From contig JBAJFE010000060.1 of assembly GCA_037903355.1 (NCBI GenBank), forward strand, positions 1,426,001-1,490,000: a DNA stretch of 64,000 nucleotides, in the 5' to 3' direction. Below, in pieces: positions 62,101-64,000 of the stretch. This stretch comes from Trichuris trichiura. Its lineage: Eukaryota > Nematoda > Enoplea > Trichinellida > Trichuridae. The position numbers and the translations under genes are program-made. The notes below the pieces were generated by a model. That model was not told the origin of the DNA. It searched no databases and saw nothing but the letters and a program-made list of their open reading frames with translations. Positions within the stretch are counted from its first letter, which is position 1. Every line of letters starts with the position of its first letter.

Positions 62101-62997
62101 TTCCAAGTCAATAGCGACAATGCTATTGTCTTGCAGACATATCAGGTAAAGCCTACGAGATTTGCAAACTTTTAATAGTGGTGACGATATGCAGATCAAT
62201 CAGATGCATCAAAAGATCGATATATCCGCGGAAGGCAAAGGAGCAGCCTTTGTCCAGCTTAACTGGCGGTACAATGTGAAGCGGCTTCCAAACAATAAGC
62301 CGTTCATATGCGAGCAGAAAGTCGTGCAGCGAGCACCCAACGAGCTTATTCTGTCCCTTTGCTGCAGGTAATGCTTTATGGAGGTATATCGGTTTATAAT
62401 GCTTAAAGTGGTTCACTTTTAAAGGTATAATTTGGGCGGCAAAAGTAACATGGCCGTTTTGGAAATGCAAACACCGTCCGGTTTTGTAATCGACTCCGAT
62501 CAGCTGAGTACGCTGACGTCGAAAGAGTACTTGCAAAGGGTAGAGACGGATAAGCAGGATACGCAAGCAAATATCTATTTCAGTTCGGTGATTAGATGAT
62601 TTCGCTTTTTGTCGTATTACCTTCCTGCAATAATGGTTGTTGCAGCTAAATTCTGATCCAATCTGTTTCAACGTTTCGTCTCAACTGGCTTACCAAGTTT
62701 CGGACCAAAAGCCAGCGAATATAAGGTTGTACGACTACTACGATCCGGCCAAAAGGGTTCGTGCCTGGATTACCGTTTCAGCTAAGCGTTACGCGGGTAA
62801 CATTTCAGATCGAATTTGACTACAAGGTAAGCAAACAAGTTGTCATTGACGACGCCTGCGGTGGAGATTGTTGGCCGGAAGTTTCCAGCGCAGCTTTGAT
62901 CTCGCAAAGTTCCTCCGCTATGACCCAGAGCATTGTGAGTCTCCACTGGATCGTACTAACAGTCTCGCTATCCATTTTCCATGTTCGATGGCTTTAA
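53128..62997 (+). CDS. tep-1-like: Thioester-containing protein (TEP/CD109-like, alpha-2-macroglobulin superfamily)
   Basis: Extracellular thioester protein, related to opsonins and protease traps. The signal peptide starts at ATG 53128 ([11 protein letters not shown]). Exons: 53128-53219, 53273-~53440, 54976-55141, 55675-55745, 56218-56269, 56314-56439, 57367-57448, 57502-57607, 57782-58015, 58099-58350, 58397-58570, 58631-58822, 58885-59034, 59423-59572, 59627-59684, 59730-59913, 59966-60083, 60140-60253, 60306-60413, 60474-60602, 60662-60800, 60854-61034, 61079-61397, 61454-61613, 61678-61883, 61996-62145, 62195-62367, 62425-62587, 62646-62756, 62809-62997. About 1500 aa. Family landmarks are [38 protein letters not shown] and the thioester [10 protein letters not shown], then the receptor-binding domain (LYDYYDP). 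The C-terminus has ACGGDCW, then small Ser/Ala residues and a hydrophobic tail, like a GPI signal. The join between the second and third exons is unresolved. Confidence 0.9.
60904..60927 (+). other. Thioester site GCGEQ
   Basis: Encodes RMPYGCGEQ in the TEP gene. The Cys and Gln that form the internal thiolester in C3, alpha-2-macroglobulin and TEPs are both present, so covalent target binding is predicted to be possible. Confidence 0.95.
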
Positions 62998-64000
62998 GGC
63001 AACTTAGCCCGCCAATTCGACGTGCTCTATTTGTTCTCAGACCAGCTGCTCAGCTTTGCTGGCACTCTTCCTCCTTCCAGTGGTTCAAATCCTTACTTGA
63101 TTCTCTTCATGGTGAATTCACTAAGACGTGTTCCATTGTTTAATCCATGTCTTCCTTCGGTTTGTACGGGAGGCCGCTATCGCTTATTCTCCATTTCCGA
63201 CATTGAAATTATCATCTCGTCGCTAAGTGTTCATCGTCACTTTATGCCACCTGCGAAATGAGCCGCCAACGTCCTCTTAAGCCATCCGACGGCAATACCG
63301 CTCTTCACTACTTGTAGCTTATCTTGTACTGCACTGCTTGTATTTCAAATCCATAGAAAAACTTTGCGATCTACTGAAAAGACAGATATACCCTTGAAGC
63401 TTTTTATAGCACTACAACGAAATCAAGTCGTTATCTAAAGGTAATCTTAAAACCGTTGATACATTTGTTAGATAAAGCTAATTAATTCAATGAAATCAGA
63501 AAACAACTTTTATACGCTTCTCATTACATTCTGGAGAACTGATTGGACGGGGATATTAGTCTGCGAAAAAATTTACAAGCTGAATTCCTACTGCATTATA
63601 AAGCTCACCTTCTTTACGGCTGCAGATAATCGCTTCTACTTTGCAGGAGATAAAACATGAAAGGTTGATTGTTTAAACCGCTATTCTAAATTGCAGGGGC
63701 GGCTTTCGGTGCGGCGACCTTTGTCCATTTAAGGCAAACATCTTGGGTATTACTAAAAATGGTTATGAGTAGCTAAATATTTCTAGAAAAGTTGGCCAAT
63801 GACAATATTATTATCACTGCCATTGGAAAAGACTAACTTTTTTCCTGACTGTTTGCTCATGAGAAGCCGTGATTGCCCAAAAACAACCGTTCAAAAAAAA
63901 GGTACTCGTATAAATAGCACGACTACTCGTTTTCTTCATCTGCATTTGCTTACGACAACAGCTTTGATCCATAATCGATCAGATGGTAAAAACTTTAGCT
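62998..64000. other. Downstream of TEP, no gene seen
   Basis: Contains the expected 3' UTR of the TEP gene. Short frames at 63022-63261 have no motif. Nothing else is recognised up to the window edge. Confidence 0.45.

Overview
This is eukaryotic, animal DNA. It holds spliced genes for neurabin/spinophilin, a MOF/KAT8-type acetyltransferase, stathmin and a thioester-containing (TEP/CD109-like) protein. It also holds Penelope-like elements, a pogo/Tigger element and a hAT-type MITE. Most introns in the recognisable genes are only about 45-63 nt with a clear TTTCAG/TTTTAG acceptor. That compactness, with this gene set, suggests a nematode, possibly of the Trichuris/Trichinella side. The lineage is an inference; animal origin is firm. 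All gene models are my own hand splices: canonical sites plus continuous reading phase, not alignment to transcripts.

Layout. 1-3078: a nearly complete Penelope-like element (PLE1) flanked by an 11-bp target duplication. 3846-15768 (minus): an unrecognised gene of about 22 small exons that stay in phase throughout. It encodes an acidic, then Cys-containing, then hydrophobic (membrane) protein of about 609 aa. Its introns carry two foldback elements made of inverted PLE1 ends with hammerhead-ribozyme-like cores, a hAT MITE and another inverted repeat. 16412-19255: a second, decayed PLE between 75-bp inverted repeats. 20124-27091 (minus): neurabin (PP1 docking motif, PDZ, coiled coil, SAM). 27092-29889: no supported gene. 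29890-31727 (plus): MOF-type MYST acetyltransferase, 10 exons, convergent with stathmin (32076-38571, minus). A 5-kb stathmin intron is filled by a pogo/Tigger transposon and related non-autonomous copies. Exons of an opposite-strand gene that weakly resembles the Bcl-2 fold interleave with the stathmin exons. 38834-39256 (minus): thioredoxin-fold protein without a CXXC. 41681-42705: a scrambled, frameshifted MTHFD1/FolD pseudogene. 42706-53127: a gene-poor 10 kb with only weak exon candidates. 53128-62997 (plus): a TEP/CD109-like gene of about 30 exons with an intact GCGEQ thioester and a C-terminal tail like a GPI-anchor signal. 62998-64000: nothing supported.

The recognisable genes are unrelated housekeeping, cytoskeletal and immune genes, with no operon-like logic. 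The items most worth a second look are the micro-exon membrane gene and the ribozyme-bearing foldback elements inside it.
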